Positions 24,282 to 32,999 of a DNA stretch of 64,000 nt are shown here, one piece after another. The notes beneath the pieces are model-generated. The model made no database searches. It was not told the origin of the DNA and was given only the letters and a program-made list of their open reading frames with translations. The stretch is from Lutibacter sp. (GTDB lineage Bacteria; Bacteroidota; Bacteroidia; Flavobacteriales; Flavobacteriaceae), in assembly GCA_030683995.1 (NCBI GenBank), contig JAUXPH010000025.1:1-64000 (forward strand). Direction: 5' to 3'. The number at the start of each line of letters is the position of its first letter. Position 1 is the stretch's first letter. Position numbers and translations under genes: made by a program.

Positions 24282-26717
24282 ATGAAAAATATTTTATTCG
24301 CACTCCTCTTATTCTTTTCAATAGTTCTTGGCGCCCAAAACGCTATTTACCAACCCGAAAGAGACAAAATTAACAATCTGGTCCACACCAAGTTAAAAGT
24401 GGATTTCAACTTTGAAAAAAGTCAGTTAAACGGTGAAGCCTGGGTAACGTTAACACCACATTTTTACACTGTAAACAAAGTGGTTTTAGACGCCAAATCC
24501 TTTAACATCCACGAAGTAAAAGTGAACGACAAAAAAGCAGGTTTTAATTATTCTGAGGATGAATTAACGGTGGAGCTCGACAAATCCTACAAAAAAGGAG
24601 AAGAATATGTTGTATACATAAAATACACCGCCAAACCTGAAGAAATTACCCAAAAAGGAAGCGAGAATATAAAGGATGCAAAAGGGTTGTACTTTATTGA
24701 TCCGAAAGGAGAAGATCCAAACAAACCAACGCAGGTTTGGACGCAGGGCGAAACAGAATCAAACAGTTGCTGGTTTCCTACCATTGATTCCCCAAACCAA
24801 AAAACAACACAGGAAATTTATATGACCGTTCCCAATAAATATGTAACGCTATCAAACGGAACATTAAAAAGCCAGGTTGTAAATCCAAACGGAACTAGAA
24901 CAGACTATTGGAAAATGGACCAAAAACACGCGCCATACCTTGTTTTTATGGGCGTTGGCGAGTTTAGCATCACAAAAGATTCTTGGAATGGCCTTGAAGT
25001 TAATTATTATGTTGAACCAGAATTTGAGTCTGAAGCAAAAGCCATTTTTGGAAATACGCCTGAAATGATGACTTTTTTCTCGAACATTACCGGAATTCCT
25101 TATCCGTGGGATAAATACAGCCAAATTGTGGTACGCGATTTTGTAAGCGGCGCCATGGAAAATACCACCGCCGTTGTTCATGCCGAAGATGCGCATCAGA
25201 AAAAAGGCCAGCTAATTGATAACAACGAATGGGAGGGAACCATTGCCCATGAATTGTTTCACCATTGGTTTGGTGATTTGGTCACTACAGAAAGCTGGGC
25301 CAATTTAACTGTTAATGAATCGTTTGCAACCTATAGCGTTTATTTATGGTTTGCCCATAAATATGGAAAAGACAAGGCCGATGCAAATATGTACAGCGAT
25401 GTTCAGACTTATATGACCAGCCAAAGTGAAGACAAAGATTTGGTTCGTTTTAATTATTTGGACAGGGAAGATATGTTTGATACGGTAAGTTACCACAAAG
25501 GAAATGCCATTTTACATATGTTGCGCGACGTGATTGGTGATGAAGCCTTTTTTGAAGGTATGAATATTTTTTTAACAACCTACAAATACGGAACAGCAGA
25601 AGCGCATCAGCTTCGTTTAGTGTTTGAGAAAGTAAGCGGAAAAGACCTAAACTGGTTTTTTAACCAGTGGTATTACGGAAGCGGACATATAAAAATGAAT
25701 GTGACATACGATTTCAACACCATCAATAAAACAGTTACCGTTAACGTCAATCAAAAAGGAAAGACGTTTAAATTTCCTTTAAGCATTGATATTTACGAAG
25801 AAACGGGAAAAAACACCCACAATGTTTGGGTTGAAAACGCCCAAAATTCTTTCACTTTTTCTTTCAATAAAATGCCAAAACTGATTAATATTGATGCAAA
25901 ACATGTGCTTTTGGCTGAAATTGCCGTTAAAAAAACAGTAAATGAATATATTTACCAATTCAATAACGCCTCGCATTATTTAGACAGAAGATTTGCGCTG
26001 GAAGAAATTTCAAAAGACCAATTAAACAAAGATGTTTTTAACACCTTTATTAAAGCGCTTAACGATCCTTACTATGAAATTAGGATCTTGGCCTTGGAAA
26101 ATATTGATTTGTTCCAAAAATCTAACAAAAAAGAAGCCATCGATAAAATAGTGAAAATGGCGCAATCCGATCCTAAAACATTGGTGCAGGCAGCCGCTAT
26201 TGGCGTTCTGGGCAAATTGGTGGATCCTGTTTACAAGCCTCTTTTTGAAAACGGAATGAACAGTGAAAGCTTTGCAGTTACAGGAAAATCATTGATTTCC
26301 TTATACCAAATTGATAAACAAACGGCTTTAAAAAAGTTGAATGCCATTAATGAAGATACCAAAACATATTTGGCAGATGCCGTTACAAGTATTTATATCA
26401 GCGAAAAGGACAAAACAAAGCTGCCTTTTATTGCCAATCATATTTTGAAGGGTATGTTTTTAACGGAAGACAAAAGAACACAACAAACGTATGCTGAAGC
26501 TTTTAAATGGATTTCAGAAAGCGACAATAAAGAAGCAATCACTAATTTAACTAACGATTTTGTAAAATTGGGGTTGCGGTATAAAAAATACAAATTTGAC
26601 CAGATGAGCATAAATATGTTAAATCAATTGGTTTATGCACAGCAACAATCTAAAAACAGCAATAAAAACGAACTCATCATCATTTTAAAAACAGGTATCG
26701 CAAAGTTGATAGAGTAA
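24282..26717 (+). CDS. Secreted M1 family metalloaminopeptidase
   Basis: An 811-residue aminopeptidase N-like enzyme counted from MKNILFALLLFFSIVLGAQ, a clear signal peptide. An upstream TTG (24255) would put residues before the signal and sits in the -7 box. The beta-sandwich N-domain (about 30-230) precedes the catalytic domain with the substrate motif GAMEN and zinc motif HELFHHWFGDLV, whose distal glutamate is in NESFA. A C-terminal HEAT-like helical region (about 540-810) completes the M1 layout. It likely trims peptides in the periplasm. Confidence 0.95.
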   Translation: MKNILFALLLFFSIVLGAQNAIYQPERDKINNLVHTKLKVDFNFEKSQLNGEAWVTLTPHFYTVNKVVLDAKSFNIHEVKVNDKKAGFNYSEDELTVELDKSYKKGEEYVVYIKYTAKPEEITQKGSENIKDAKGLYFIDPKGEDPNKPTQVWTQGETESNSCWFPTIDSPNQKTTQEIYMTVPNKYVTLSNGTLKSQVVNPNGTRTDYWKMDQKHAPYLVFMGVGEFSITKDSWNGLEVNYYVEPEFESEAKAIFGNTPEMMTFFSNITGIPYPWDKYSQIVVRDFVSGAMENTTAVVHAEDAHQKKGQLIDNNEWEGTIAHELFHHWFGDLVTTESWANLTVNESFATYSVYLWFAHKYGKDKADANMYSDVQTYMTSQSEDKDLVRFNYLDREDMFDTVSYHKGNAILHMLRDVIGDEAFFEGMNIFLTTYKYGTAEAHQLRLVFEKVSGKDLNWFFNQWYYGSGHIKMNVTYDFNTINKTVTVNVNQKGKTFKFPLSIDIYEETGKNTHNVWVENAQNSFTFSFNKMPKLINIDAKHVLLAEIAVKKTVNEYIYQFNNASHYLDRRFALEEISKDQLNKDVFNTFIKALNDPYYEIRILALENIDLFQKSNKKEAIDKIVKMAQSDPKTLVQAAAIGVLGKLVDPVYKPLFENGMNSESFAVTGKSLISLYQIDKQTALKKLNAINEDTKTYLADAVTSIYISEKDKTKLPFIANHILKGMFLTEDKRTQQTYAEAFKWISESDNKEAITNLTNDFVKLGLRYKKYKFDQMSINMLNQLVYAQQQSKNSNKNELIIILKTGIAKLIE

Positions 26718-26738
26718 AAGTTTAAAAAATGCAATTTA

Positions 26739-26768
26739 AAAGCTTCCCATAAACCGGGAGGCTTTTTT
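26739..26768 (+). terminator. Terminator of the M1 peptidase gene
   Basis: AAAAGC-TTCCC pairs with GGGAG-GCTTTT around ATAAACC, followed by a T-run. It is 22 bp after the stop. Its last bases overlap the stop codon of the convergent XRE gene. Confidence 0.8.
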
Positions 26769-27190
26769 TATGGGGTGTAATTTTTAAATGTACCGTCCTT
26801 ATAAAAAATAACGATTCTTTCAATTTCTTGTTCGGTACTTTCCTTTCTCTGATTCTCAATTTCTTGAATAGCCGGTTTTGCCATCGCCTTAGGTTCATTC
26901 ATTTTAATCTCAGGCGACTCAATTTCAGAAAATAGTGTAGGAGCAGCCCCTTTAACTTCAGAAGGCTTTGGGAAACTGCCAACGCCGTTTAACAACCAAT
27001 ACAACTCAACTTCAGGAAACGCTTTTAAAACCTTCAATACAAATTCAAGGCTTGGTTTATTCCTTCCGGATAGGATGTGGGAAATGCTGGATCGCTGCAC
27101 TTCAATTTTTTCGGCCAATAAAGCAGCCGATATTTCATAATAATCCATAAGGATATTCAGTCGTTTCGCAAATTGCTCTATGTTTACCAT
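26768..27190 (-). CDS. XRE-family helix-turn-helix regulator
   Basis: A 140-residue DNA-binding protein. Residues 5-60 form an XRE domain (LNILMDYYEISAALLAEKIE, then QRSSISHILSGRNKPSLEFV). The C-terminal half is polar and charged with a short basic end (VIFYKDGTFKNYTP), a layout I associate with flavobacterial regulators. It is divergent from the M14 peptidase gene. Its promoter contains TTACAAATGTAA, the reverse complement of two sites before that gene, so it may regulate both. Confidence 0.85.
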   Translation of the reverse strand: MVNIEQFAKRLNILMDYYEISAALLAEKIEVQRSSISHILSGRNKPSLEFVLKVLKAFPEVELYWLLNGVGSFPKPSEVKGAAPTLFSEIESPEIKMNEPKAMAKPAIQEIENQRKESTEQEIERIVIFYKDGTFKNYTP

Positions 27191-27207
27191 TGTAAATTAA
27201 TATATCA

Positions 27208-27219
27208 TTACAAATGTAA
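27208..27219 (-). promoter_or_regulatory. Palindrome-like site at the XRE gene promoter
   Basis: TTACAAATGTAA reads on the minus strand as TTACATTTGTAA, containing a TACATTTG -7 box. The two sites at 27441-27452 and 27465-27476 on the opposite strand are identical. It lies 18 nt before the XRE ATG. An autoregulatory operator is a reasonable guess. Confidence 0.5.
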
Positions 27220-27440
27220 TCTATTTAATTTTAATTCGCAAACATCGTTATAAAATCGCTCGTAAAATAGTTTATTTTATGTAAGTATAACTTCATACTA
27301 GTTGCACTATAATATTAAATAATAGTTAGTTAAATATTTTACATCAACTTTTATTATAGTTCTTTTTTGGTTGAGGCAGCGGACCGATTTTAGCATTAAA
27401 AAATAATTACAATTGTATATTATTGATTCTAAAACATCGT

Positions 27441-27476
27441 TTACATTTGTAAACATTCTATTATTTACATTTGTAA
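27441..27476 (+). promoter_or_regulatory. Twin TTACATTTGTAA sites and promoter of the M14 peptidase gene
   Basis: TTACATTTGTAA occurs at 27441-27452 and 27465-27476, 24 bp apart. The second contains the -7 box TACATTTG (27466-27473), 4 nt before the ATG; the first contains a TTG at the right place for a -33 element (spacer about 16 nt). Both promoter elements are thus embedded in copies of one near-palindrome. A weaker TTACAATTGTA lies at about 27408. Confidence 0.6.
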
Positions 27477-27477
27477 C

Positions 27478-28590
27478 ATGAAATTAATAGACGTAAAAAC
27501 CTTAGAACTTTTGTATTCGCTAAATTTTGAAAAAAATTTAAAAGGAAGAAGAATTTTATTTGATGATATAGATCCATTAATTCAAAAACTATCCACAAAA
27601 TTTGAAAAAGAAATTTTAGGCTATTCAGAAAATAACATTCCAATCTATAAAATTTCTATAGGAACCGGGAAAATCAACATACTTGTCTGGTCTCAAATGC
27701 ACGGAAATGAAAGTACGGGAACCAAAGCGCTCTTCGACTTATTTAATTTTTTGGAAAAAGACAACGCCGAATTGTCTGAAATCATAAAAACCATCCTTAC
27801 AAATTGCACCATTCAGTTTATTCCAATGTTAAATCCGGATGGAGCCATAAAGTTTACAAGGGAAAATGCGAAAAATATCGATTTAAACAGAGACGCTGTT
27901 GAGCGCAAAGCAAAAGAAAGTAACTTGCTTCGTGAGGTTTTGGACACATTTAATCCGAAGTTTTGTTTCAATTTGCACGATCAGCGATCGATTTTTAATG
28001 TTGAAGGCACCAAAAATCCTGCAACAATCTCCTTTTTAGCGCCTTCAGAAGATGTTGAGCGAACAGTAACCAAAGGCCGTAAAGAAACCATGAGCGTTAT
28101 TGTGGCGATGAATAATTTGTTGCAACAAGTTATTCCCAATCAAATTGGCCGTTATACCGATGAGTTTTATCCAACAGCAACAGGAGATAATTTTCAAAAG
28201 CTGGGACACAACACCATATTGATAGAGGCGGGTCATTATAAAGACGATTACGAAAGAGAAATCACCAGAAAATATAATTTTTATGCGCTTTTGCAGGGAA
28301 TCAATTTTATTGCAGCAGCAGAAGATTATACCAATTATATGCCTTACTACGAAATTCCTAATAATGACACTAAGTTTTTAGATATAATTTACAAGAACAT
28401 TAAAATAACTGAAAATAATAGAATTTCAATTACAAATATTGGTATTCAGCTTAAATTCAGAGTAATAGCTCATAAATTGGAGATGTATAAACACATTGAA
28501 AAAGTTGGGGATTTGTCAGATTATTACTCGTATAACATTATAAGTGCAGAAAATTTAGATATAAAGGAATTAGAATTGTCAAATTCGTAA
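27478..28590 (+). CDS. M14 family zinc carboxypeptidase-like protein
   Basis: A 370-residue peptidase of the M14 family. The zinc motif HxxE is in WSQMHGNESTGTKAL. NPDGAIKFTRENAKNIDLNRD contains the substrate-binding arginine region, and FNLHDQRSIF supplies the third zinc histidine. A C-terminal domain after about residue 285 is not recognised. There is no signal peptide, so it acts in the cytoplasm. The ATG follows the -7 box by 4 nt, predicting a leaderless mRNA. It is divergent from the XRE regulator and followed by an Lrp-type gene. Confidence 0.88.
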   Translation: MKLIDVKTLELLYSLNFEKNLKGRRILFDDIDPLIQKLSTKFEKEILGYSENNIPIYKISIGTGKINILVWSQMHGNESTGTKALFDLFNFLEKDNAELSEIIKTILTNCTIQFIPMLNPDGAIKFTRENAKNIDLNRDAVERKAKESNLLREVLDTFNPKFCFNLHDQRSIFNVEGTKNPATISFLAPSEDVERTVTKGRKETMSVIVAMNNLLQQVIPNQIGRYTDEFYPTATGDNFQKLGHNTILIEAGHYKDDYEREITRKYNFYALLQGINFIAAAEDYTNYMPYYEIPNNDTKFLDIIYKNIKITENNRISITNIGIQLKFRVIAHKLEMYKHIEKVGDLSDYYSYNIISAENLDIKELELSNS

Positions 28591-28621
28591 ATTTATTAGG
28601 TGTTTATCGATTTTTTTTTAA

Positions 28622-28629
28622 TAAATTTG
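28622..28629 (+). promoter_or_regulatory. Predicted -7 box of the Lrp-type regulator gene
   Basis: TAAATTTG matches TAnnTTTG, 34 nt before the ATG at 28664, in the gap after the M14 gene. Confidence 0.45.
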
Positions 28630-28663
28630 TACTCAAGTTTTTATCTTAAACAAAAGCAATAAT

Positions 28664-29143
28664 ATGAAAAAATATATACTTGATGAAATTGATCATCAAA
28701 TATTAGATATTCTTATCGAAAACGCAAGAACGCCGTTTACCGATATAGCAAAAAAATTAGTGGTATCCGCAGGAACAATCCACGTAAGGGTTAAGAAAAT
28801 GGAAGATGAAGGTATCATTAAAGGTTCAACTTTAACGCTTGATTATGAGAAAATGGGCTATTCATTTATCTCACATGTTGGGATTTATTTAGACAAAACC
28901 TCGAAAACAAAGCAAGTGATAAGTGAACTAAAGAAAATTCCGAATATTACAATTGCTTACATAACCGCAGGGAAATACAATATTTTCTGTAAAATTAGAG
29001 CCAAAGACACCACGCACGCTAAAGAAATAATTTTTGAAATTGATGATATCGACGGCGTTTCAAGAACAGAAACAATGATTTCTTTGGAAGAAAGCATCAA
29101 CGACAAAACGCGTTTAATGCATTCCATTTTTAGGGAAGTTTAA
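28664..29143 (+). CDS. Lrp/AsnC family transcriptional regulator
   Basis: A 159-residue regulator with an N-terminal winged helix (IDHQILDILIENARTPFTDI ... VSAGTIHVRVKKMEDEGII) and a C-terminal RAM ligand-sensing domain (ISHVGIYLDKTSKTKQVI, TAGKYNIFCKI). Such proteins sense amino acids. The start of the helical DNA-reading segment and the overall length are typical. Its own terminator (29161-29196) makes it a single-gene unit before the E1 gene. Confidence 0.93.
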   Translation: MKKYILDEIDHQILDILIENARTPFTDIAKKLVVSAGTIHVRVKKMEDEGIIKGSTLTLDYEKMGYSFISHVGIYLDKTSKTKQVISELKKIPNITIAYITAGKYNIFCKIRAKDTTHAKEIIFEIDDIDGVSRTETMISLEESINDKTRLMHSIFREV

Positions 29144-29160
29144 TTGAACTCAAATTACTG

Positions 29161-29196
29161 AAAATACCTTATTATTTTTTATAATAAGGTATTTTT
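29161..29196 (+). terminator. Terminator of the Lrp-type gene
   Basis: AAAATACCTTATTAT and ATAATAAGGTATTTT form a 15-bp perfect stem with a 5-nt loop, then TTGTTTT. It lies 17 bp after the stop. Confidence 0.9.
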
Positions 29197-29273
29197 GTTT
29201 TCTGGCATTATGATTATCTTTGATATCATTATTCATTTTTTTAATAGGCGCAATTAGCTAAACAATTGATAAA

Positions 29274-31247
29274 ATGGTTTACAACCGAGAAAATTACACC
29301 GATAAAGAATTAATTAATTTATATAAATTTCTTCTAAAACCTCGATTGATAGAAGAGAAAATGTTAATTCTGTTGCGCCAGGGGAAAATTTCCAAATGGT
29401 TTTCAGGCATCGGACAAGAAGCTATTTCTGTGGGCATTACCAACGCTTTGAATTTCGATGAGTATATTTTACCGATGCACAGAAATTTAGGTGTGTTTAC
29501 TTCAAGAAATATTCCATTATATAGATTGTTTTCTCAATGGCAGGGCAAAAAAAGCGGATTTTCCAAAGGACGCGAACGCTCATTTCATTTTGGAACCCAA
29601 GAATTTAAAATTGTGGGAATGATCTCGCATTTAGGTCCGCAATTCGGCATAGCAAATGGGATTGCGTTGGGCGATTTACTTAAAAATGAACCCAAAGTGA
29701 CCGCAGTTTTTTCGGGTGAAGGCGGAACCAGTGAAGGCGATTTTCATGAAGCTTTAAATGTAGCTTCGGTATGGAATTTGCCGGTGCTTTTTTGTATCGA
29801 AAATAACGGATACGGACTTTCAACACCTGTAAGTCAGCAATTTAAATGTGAAAATATTGCAGATAAAGGAATTGGCTACGGAATGGAAAGCCATATTATA
29901 GATGGCAACAATATTTTAGAAGTTCATTCAACAGTGCGTGAAATTGCAAAAAGTTTACGATTGAATCCTCGTCCGGTATTACTCGAATTTAAAACATTCA
30001 GGATGCGCGGCCATGAAGAGGCGAGTGGTATGAAATACATTCCGCAAGAATTGATCAATGCTTGGGCAGAAAAAGATCCAGTTAAAAATTATCATGCATT
30101 TTTAACTTCAGAAAAAATACTTTCCAATGAAATGGATACGTTGATTAAGGAGGAAATTATTGATGAAATTAATGACCATTTAAAAACAGCTTTTGCTGAA
30201 GAAGAAATCTCATCAACCGCAGAAAATGAATTGGCTGATGTGTACAAACATCAAAATTATAAGGAAATAAAGCCTTCAACAAACACTTCAAATATTCGAT
30301 TTATTGATGCTGTATCTCAAGGATTAAAACAAAGTATGGAACGCTTTGAAAAATTGGTGGTGATGGGACAGGATATTGCTGAATACGGCGGTGCTTTTAA
30401 AATCACGGAAGGATTTTTGGAACAATTCGGCGCTTCCAGAATTAGGAATACGCCTATTTGTGAATCGAGTATTATTGAATCTGCTTACGGACTTTCCATC
30501 AACGGATATAAATCGGTGGTTGAATTGCAATTTTCCGATTTTGTGACATCGGGATTTAATCCGGTCATTAATTTATTGGCAAAATCATTTTATCGCTGGA
30601 ATCAGAACGCCGATGTGGTTTTACGCATGCCTTGTGGCGCCGGCGTAGGAGCAGGGCCGTTTCACAGCCAGACCAACGAAGCCTGGTTTACAAAAACGCC
30701 CGGATTAAAAGTTGTTTATCCAGCATTTCCTTATGATGCAAAAGGTTTGTTGGCAACTTCCGTAGAAGATGAAAATCCGGTCTTGTTTTTTGAACATAAA
30801 GCCTTGTATCGATCTGTTTATCAAGATGTTCCTACAGATTATTACACCATTCCTTTTGGAAAAGCTTCATTGCTTCACGAAGGAAATGACTTGAGCATTA
30901 TCACTTATGGCGCAGGCGTTCACTGGGCATTAAATGAGGTTAAATTGCACAACATTTCAGCTGATGTTATTGATTTAAGAACGCTTCAACCCTTAGATAC
31001 TGAAGCCATATACAAATCGGTAAAAAAAACCGGCAAGGCTTTAATTTTACAGGAAGATACCTTGTTTGGAGGAATAGCCTCAGATTTATCGGCATTAATC
31101 ACAGAAAATTGTTTTAATTATCTAGACGCACCCGTAAAACGCTTGGGCAGTATTGAAACGCCGATTCCATTTGCCAAAAACTTGGAAGACATGTTTTTGC
31201 CAAAAAATAGATTGTATGAGAGCATTGTTGCATTGTTAAATTACTGA
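29274..31247 (+). CDS. Fused E1 alpha-beta subunit of a 2-oxoacid dehydrogenase complex
   Basis: A 657-residue thiamine-diphosphate enzyme combining both E1 subunits of a branched-chain-type 2-oxoacid dehydrogenase. The alpha half (about 1-310) has the ThDP motif GEGGTSEGDFHEALNVAS ... ENNGYGLS. The beta half (about 330-657) includes MGQDIAEYGGAFKITEG, MPCGAGVGAGPFHSQ and FFEHKALYR. The fusion is common in Bacteroidota. E2 and E3 are not in the window. Confidence 0.93.
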   Translation: MVYNRENYTDKELINLYKFLLKPRLIEEKMLILLRQGKISKWFSGIGQEAISVGITNALNFDEYILPMHRNLGVFTSRNIPLYRLFSQWQGKKSGFSKGRERSFHFGTQEFKIVGMISHLGPQFGIANGIALGDLLKNEPKVTAVFSGEGGTSEGDFHEALNVASVWNLPVLFCIENNGYGLSTPVSQQFKCENIADKGIGYGMESHIIDGNNILEVHSTVREIAKSLRLNPRPVLLEFKTFRMRGHEEASGMKYIPQELINAWAEKDPVKNYHAFLTSEKILSNEMDTLIKEEIIDEINDHLKTAFAEEEISSTAENELADVYKHQNYKEIKPSTNTSNIRFIDAVSQGLKQSMERFEKLVVMGQDIAEYGGAFKITEGFLEQFGASRIRNTPICESSIIESAYGLSINGYKSVVELQFSDFVTSGFNPVINLLAKSFYRWNQNADVVLRMPCGAGVGAGPFHSQTNEAWFTKTPGLKVVYPAFPYDAKGLLATSVEDENPVLFFEHKALYRSVYQDVPTDYYTIPFGKASLLHEGNDLSIITYGAGVHWALNEVKLHNISADVIDLRTLQPLDTEAIYKSVKKTGKALILQEDTLFGGIASDLSALITENCFNYLDAPVKRLGSIETPIPFAKNLEDMFLPKNRLYESIVALLNY

Positions 31248-31427
31248 TTATAAAATACCAAATCTGATTTTCATCATATTATAAAAACTGATTAATTCCT
31301 TGTTTTACGGATTTTTATACGTCCTCTAAATTTAAAGGATAAATTTGCATTGCGTTAGCAGTCGATATTGATTCCTAGCAACTTTCCCTAAATTACTACC
31401 TTGGTTTTAGCATAGAAAATTTTATAA

Positions 31428-31470
31428 AAAAATGATAACTATCATTTTTGACAATGATGGGCATCATTGT
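31428..31470. promoter_or_regulatory. Twin palindromic operator upstream of hsp20
   Basis: AAAAATGATA-AC-TATCATTTTT (31428-31449) and ACAATGATG-GG-CATCATTGT (31451-31470) are consecutive palindromes sharing the core ATGAT-N4-ATCAT. The cores (31432-31445 and 31454-31467) are 22 bp apart, two helical turns, so two dimers could bind on one face. They lie about 60-100 bp before the hsp20 ATG. The same core is at 9750-9763. Confidence 0.65.
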
Positions 31471-31527
31471 ATGAACAACGCCTTCAATATAAATTAGTGC
31501 ATTATAAACCAATAAAAATTTTTGATT

Positions 31528-31974
31528 ATGCCATTAGTACAATTTAACCGCCGTCTTCCTATATTGGAAAGAATGTTTCCTGAATTTTCAGACATTACCG
31601 AAAACATGATGACTGAAGATTTATTAAACAGAGAAAATTGGATGCCTTCAATCAATGTAAAAGAGCACAAAAATGATTTTGAAATAGAAGTTGTTGCTCC
31701 TGGATTTACAAAAAAAGATTTTGAAGTTTCTGTTTCTGATGATGTTTTAACAATTTCTGCTGAAAGTAAACAAGAAAAAGAAGAAAAAGAGGAAAACTAT
31801 TCTCGAAGGGAGTTTTTCCACAATTCATTTACAAGAACTTTTACTTTACCAAAAAGCATAGATCTTAAAAAGAACATTAAAGCCAAGTACGATAATGGAA
31901 TTTTGTCCATTCATTTGGAAAAAATGGAAGCAACAAAAAGTATTGAAAAGAAAAAAATGATTGAAATAAGTTAA
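31528..31974 (+). CDS. Hsp20/alpha-crystallin family small heat-shock protein
   Basis: A 148-residue ATP-independent chaperone that holds unfolding proteins. The alpha-crystallin domain runs from about 35 (PSINVKEHKNDFEIEVVAPG) to the YDNGILSIHLEK strand near 130, followed by a basic tail. I start at the ATG at 31528; an upstream TTG (31522) adds only two residues. Two palindromes upstream suggest repressor control. A hairpin separates it from a helical protein gene in the same direction. Confidence 0.93.
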   Translation: MPLVQFNRRLPILERMFPEFSDITENMMTEDLLNRENWMPSINVKEHKNDFEIEVVAPGFTKKDFEVSVSDDVLTISAESKQEKEEKEENYSRREFFHNSFTRTFTLPKSIDLKKNIKAKYDNGILSIHLEKMEATKSIEKKKMIEIS

Positions 31975-31987
31975 GTTTATTCATTAA

Positions 31988-32013
31988 ATTAGGGAGGTTA
32001 ATGCTTCCCTAAT
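31988..32013 (+). terminator. Hairpin between hsp20 and the following gene
   Basis: ATTAGGGAGG and CTTCCCTAAT pair at 9 of 10 positions around TTAATG, followed by ATTTT. It may end or weaken hsp20 transcription before 32037. Confidence 0.65.
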
Positions 32014-32036
32014 ATTTTAACTTAAATTATATTAAA

Positions 32037-32489
32037 ATGGACAAAAATCAATTAACTCAGAATGAAAAAACAGCAAATTTTGAAATAAGTGTTGAGCGAT
32101 TGCATACCAAAGCCCAACAATGGATTTCAGAAATTGAGTTTATTAAAATTGAACAAAATTTTTTAAAAGAATTGCTTACTGAACATATTATGGGGTTATG
32201 TGAAACCCATAATTATGATAAAGCTAAAATGTTTTTGAACGGTATTGAACATGAATCTAAATTGGGCAATAAATTAATAGAATCTATTAAAGAACATAAA
32301 ATTAATTTGGCCTTGCTGCTGGAAAACATTCAATTAAAAAAAGAATCTAAATATAGAGACAACCACAAACTGCTAAAAGTGGAAGTTAAAAATTATATTG
32401 AAAACTTTAAATATATTAAAGAACAGGTGTTTGAACTGGTGTTGTTAATTATGAGAAACGAGAAAGAAAAAAAATTGCTTTCAAAATAA
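32037..32489 (+). CDS. Hypothetical helical protein downstream of hsp20
   Basis: A 150-residue soluble, all-helical protein of unknown family, rich in Lys and Glu, with probable coiled-coil segments (EIEFIKIEQNFLKELLTEHI; IKEHKINLALLLENIQLKKE). A histidine-containing middle (LCETHNYDKAKMF) is the least charged part. It follows hsp20 by 62 bp across a hairpin, so it may be partly co-expressed. A stress-related role is only suggested by position. Confidence 0.75.
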   Translation: MDKNQLTQNEKTANFEISVERLHTKAQQWISEIEFIKIEQNFLKELLTEHIMGLCETHNYDKAKMFLNGIEHESKLGNKLIESIKEHKINLALLLENIQLKKESKYRDNHKLLKVEVKNYIENFKYIKEQVFELVLLIMRNEKEKKLLSK

Positions 32490-32999
32490 GGCAGCAACTG
32501 TTCAAATGCTTAATAAACCGTTTTCAACTTTTGGTTCTTTGAAATTTTTTACACTGAATTAAAAACAAATCACTTTGTAATACGTTGTGGGCGTGACAAT
32601 TAAATATTGTGAAGCGTTATTAATTTATGAAAACACATTTTAAAAAAGCGTTATTTTATTTGGGTGAAATGTATACTGATTTTATTGTGTTTACAGAAAA
32701 TTTTGAAACAGCAAAAGTGCAAGAACCAAAAAGTGAAAACGGTTCCTTTTTTAAATTATTCCGTTTTCAATTTTTTAAGTTCTTTGAAGTTTTGTGTAGT
32801 TAATTTTAAAAATGTTATATGAAAATGTTAGAGGAGATTAAATTAGCTATATAAATTTGATAAAGTTTTTTTATACTGTTTTTTGCTGTTTATGTGGTTA
32901 TTATTATTGGGATATGGATTGTACTCAAATAGATTGCATTAAATTTTTATGAAAAACATAAAAGAGGAAGTATAAGAATTTAAAATTGAAAACGGTTTA
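32490..32999. other. 510-bp gap with a doubtful 58-codon ORF
   Basis: An A+T-rich stretch. The only sizeable frame is 32627-32803 (+), 58 codons rich in Phe and Lys (begins MKTHFKKALFYLGEMYTDFI), too skewed to trust as a gene. Within it GAAAACGG (32735-32742) and CCGTTTTC (32761-32768) form an 8-bp stem with an 18-nt loop. Otherwise no feature is recognised. Confidence 0.4.
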
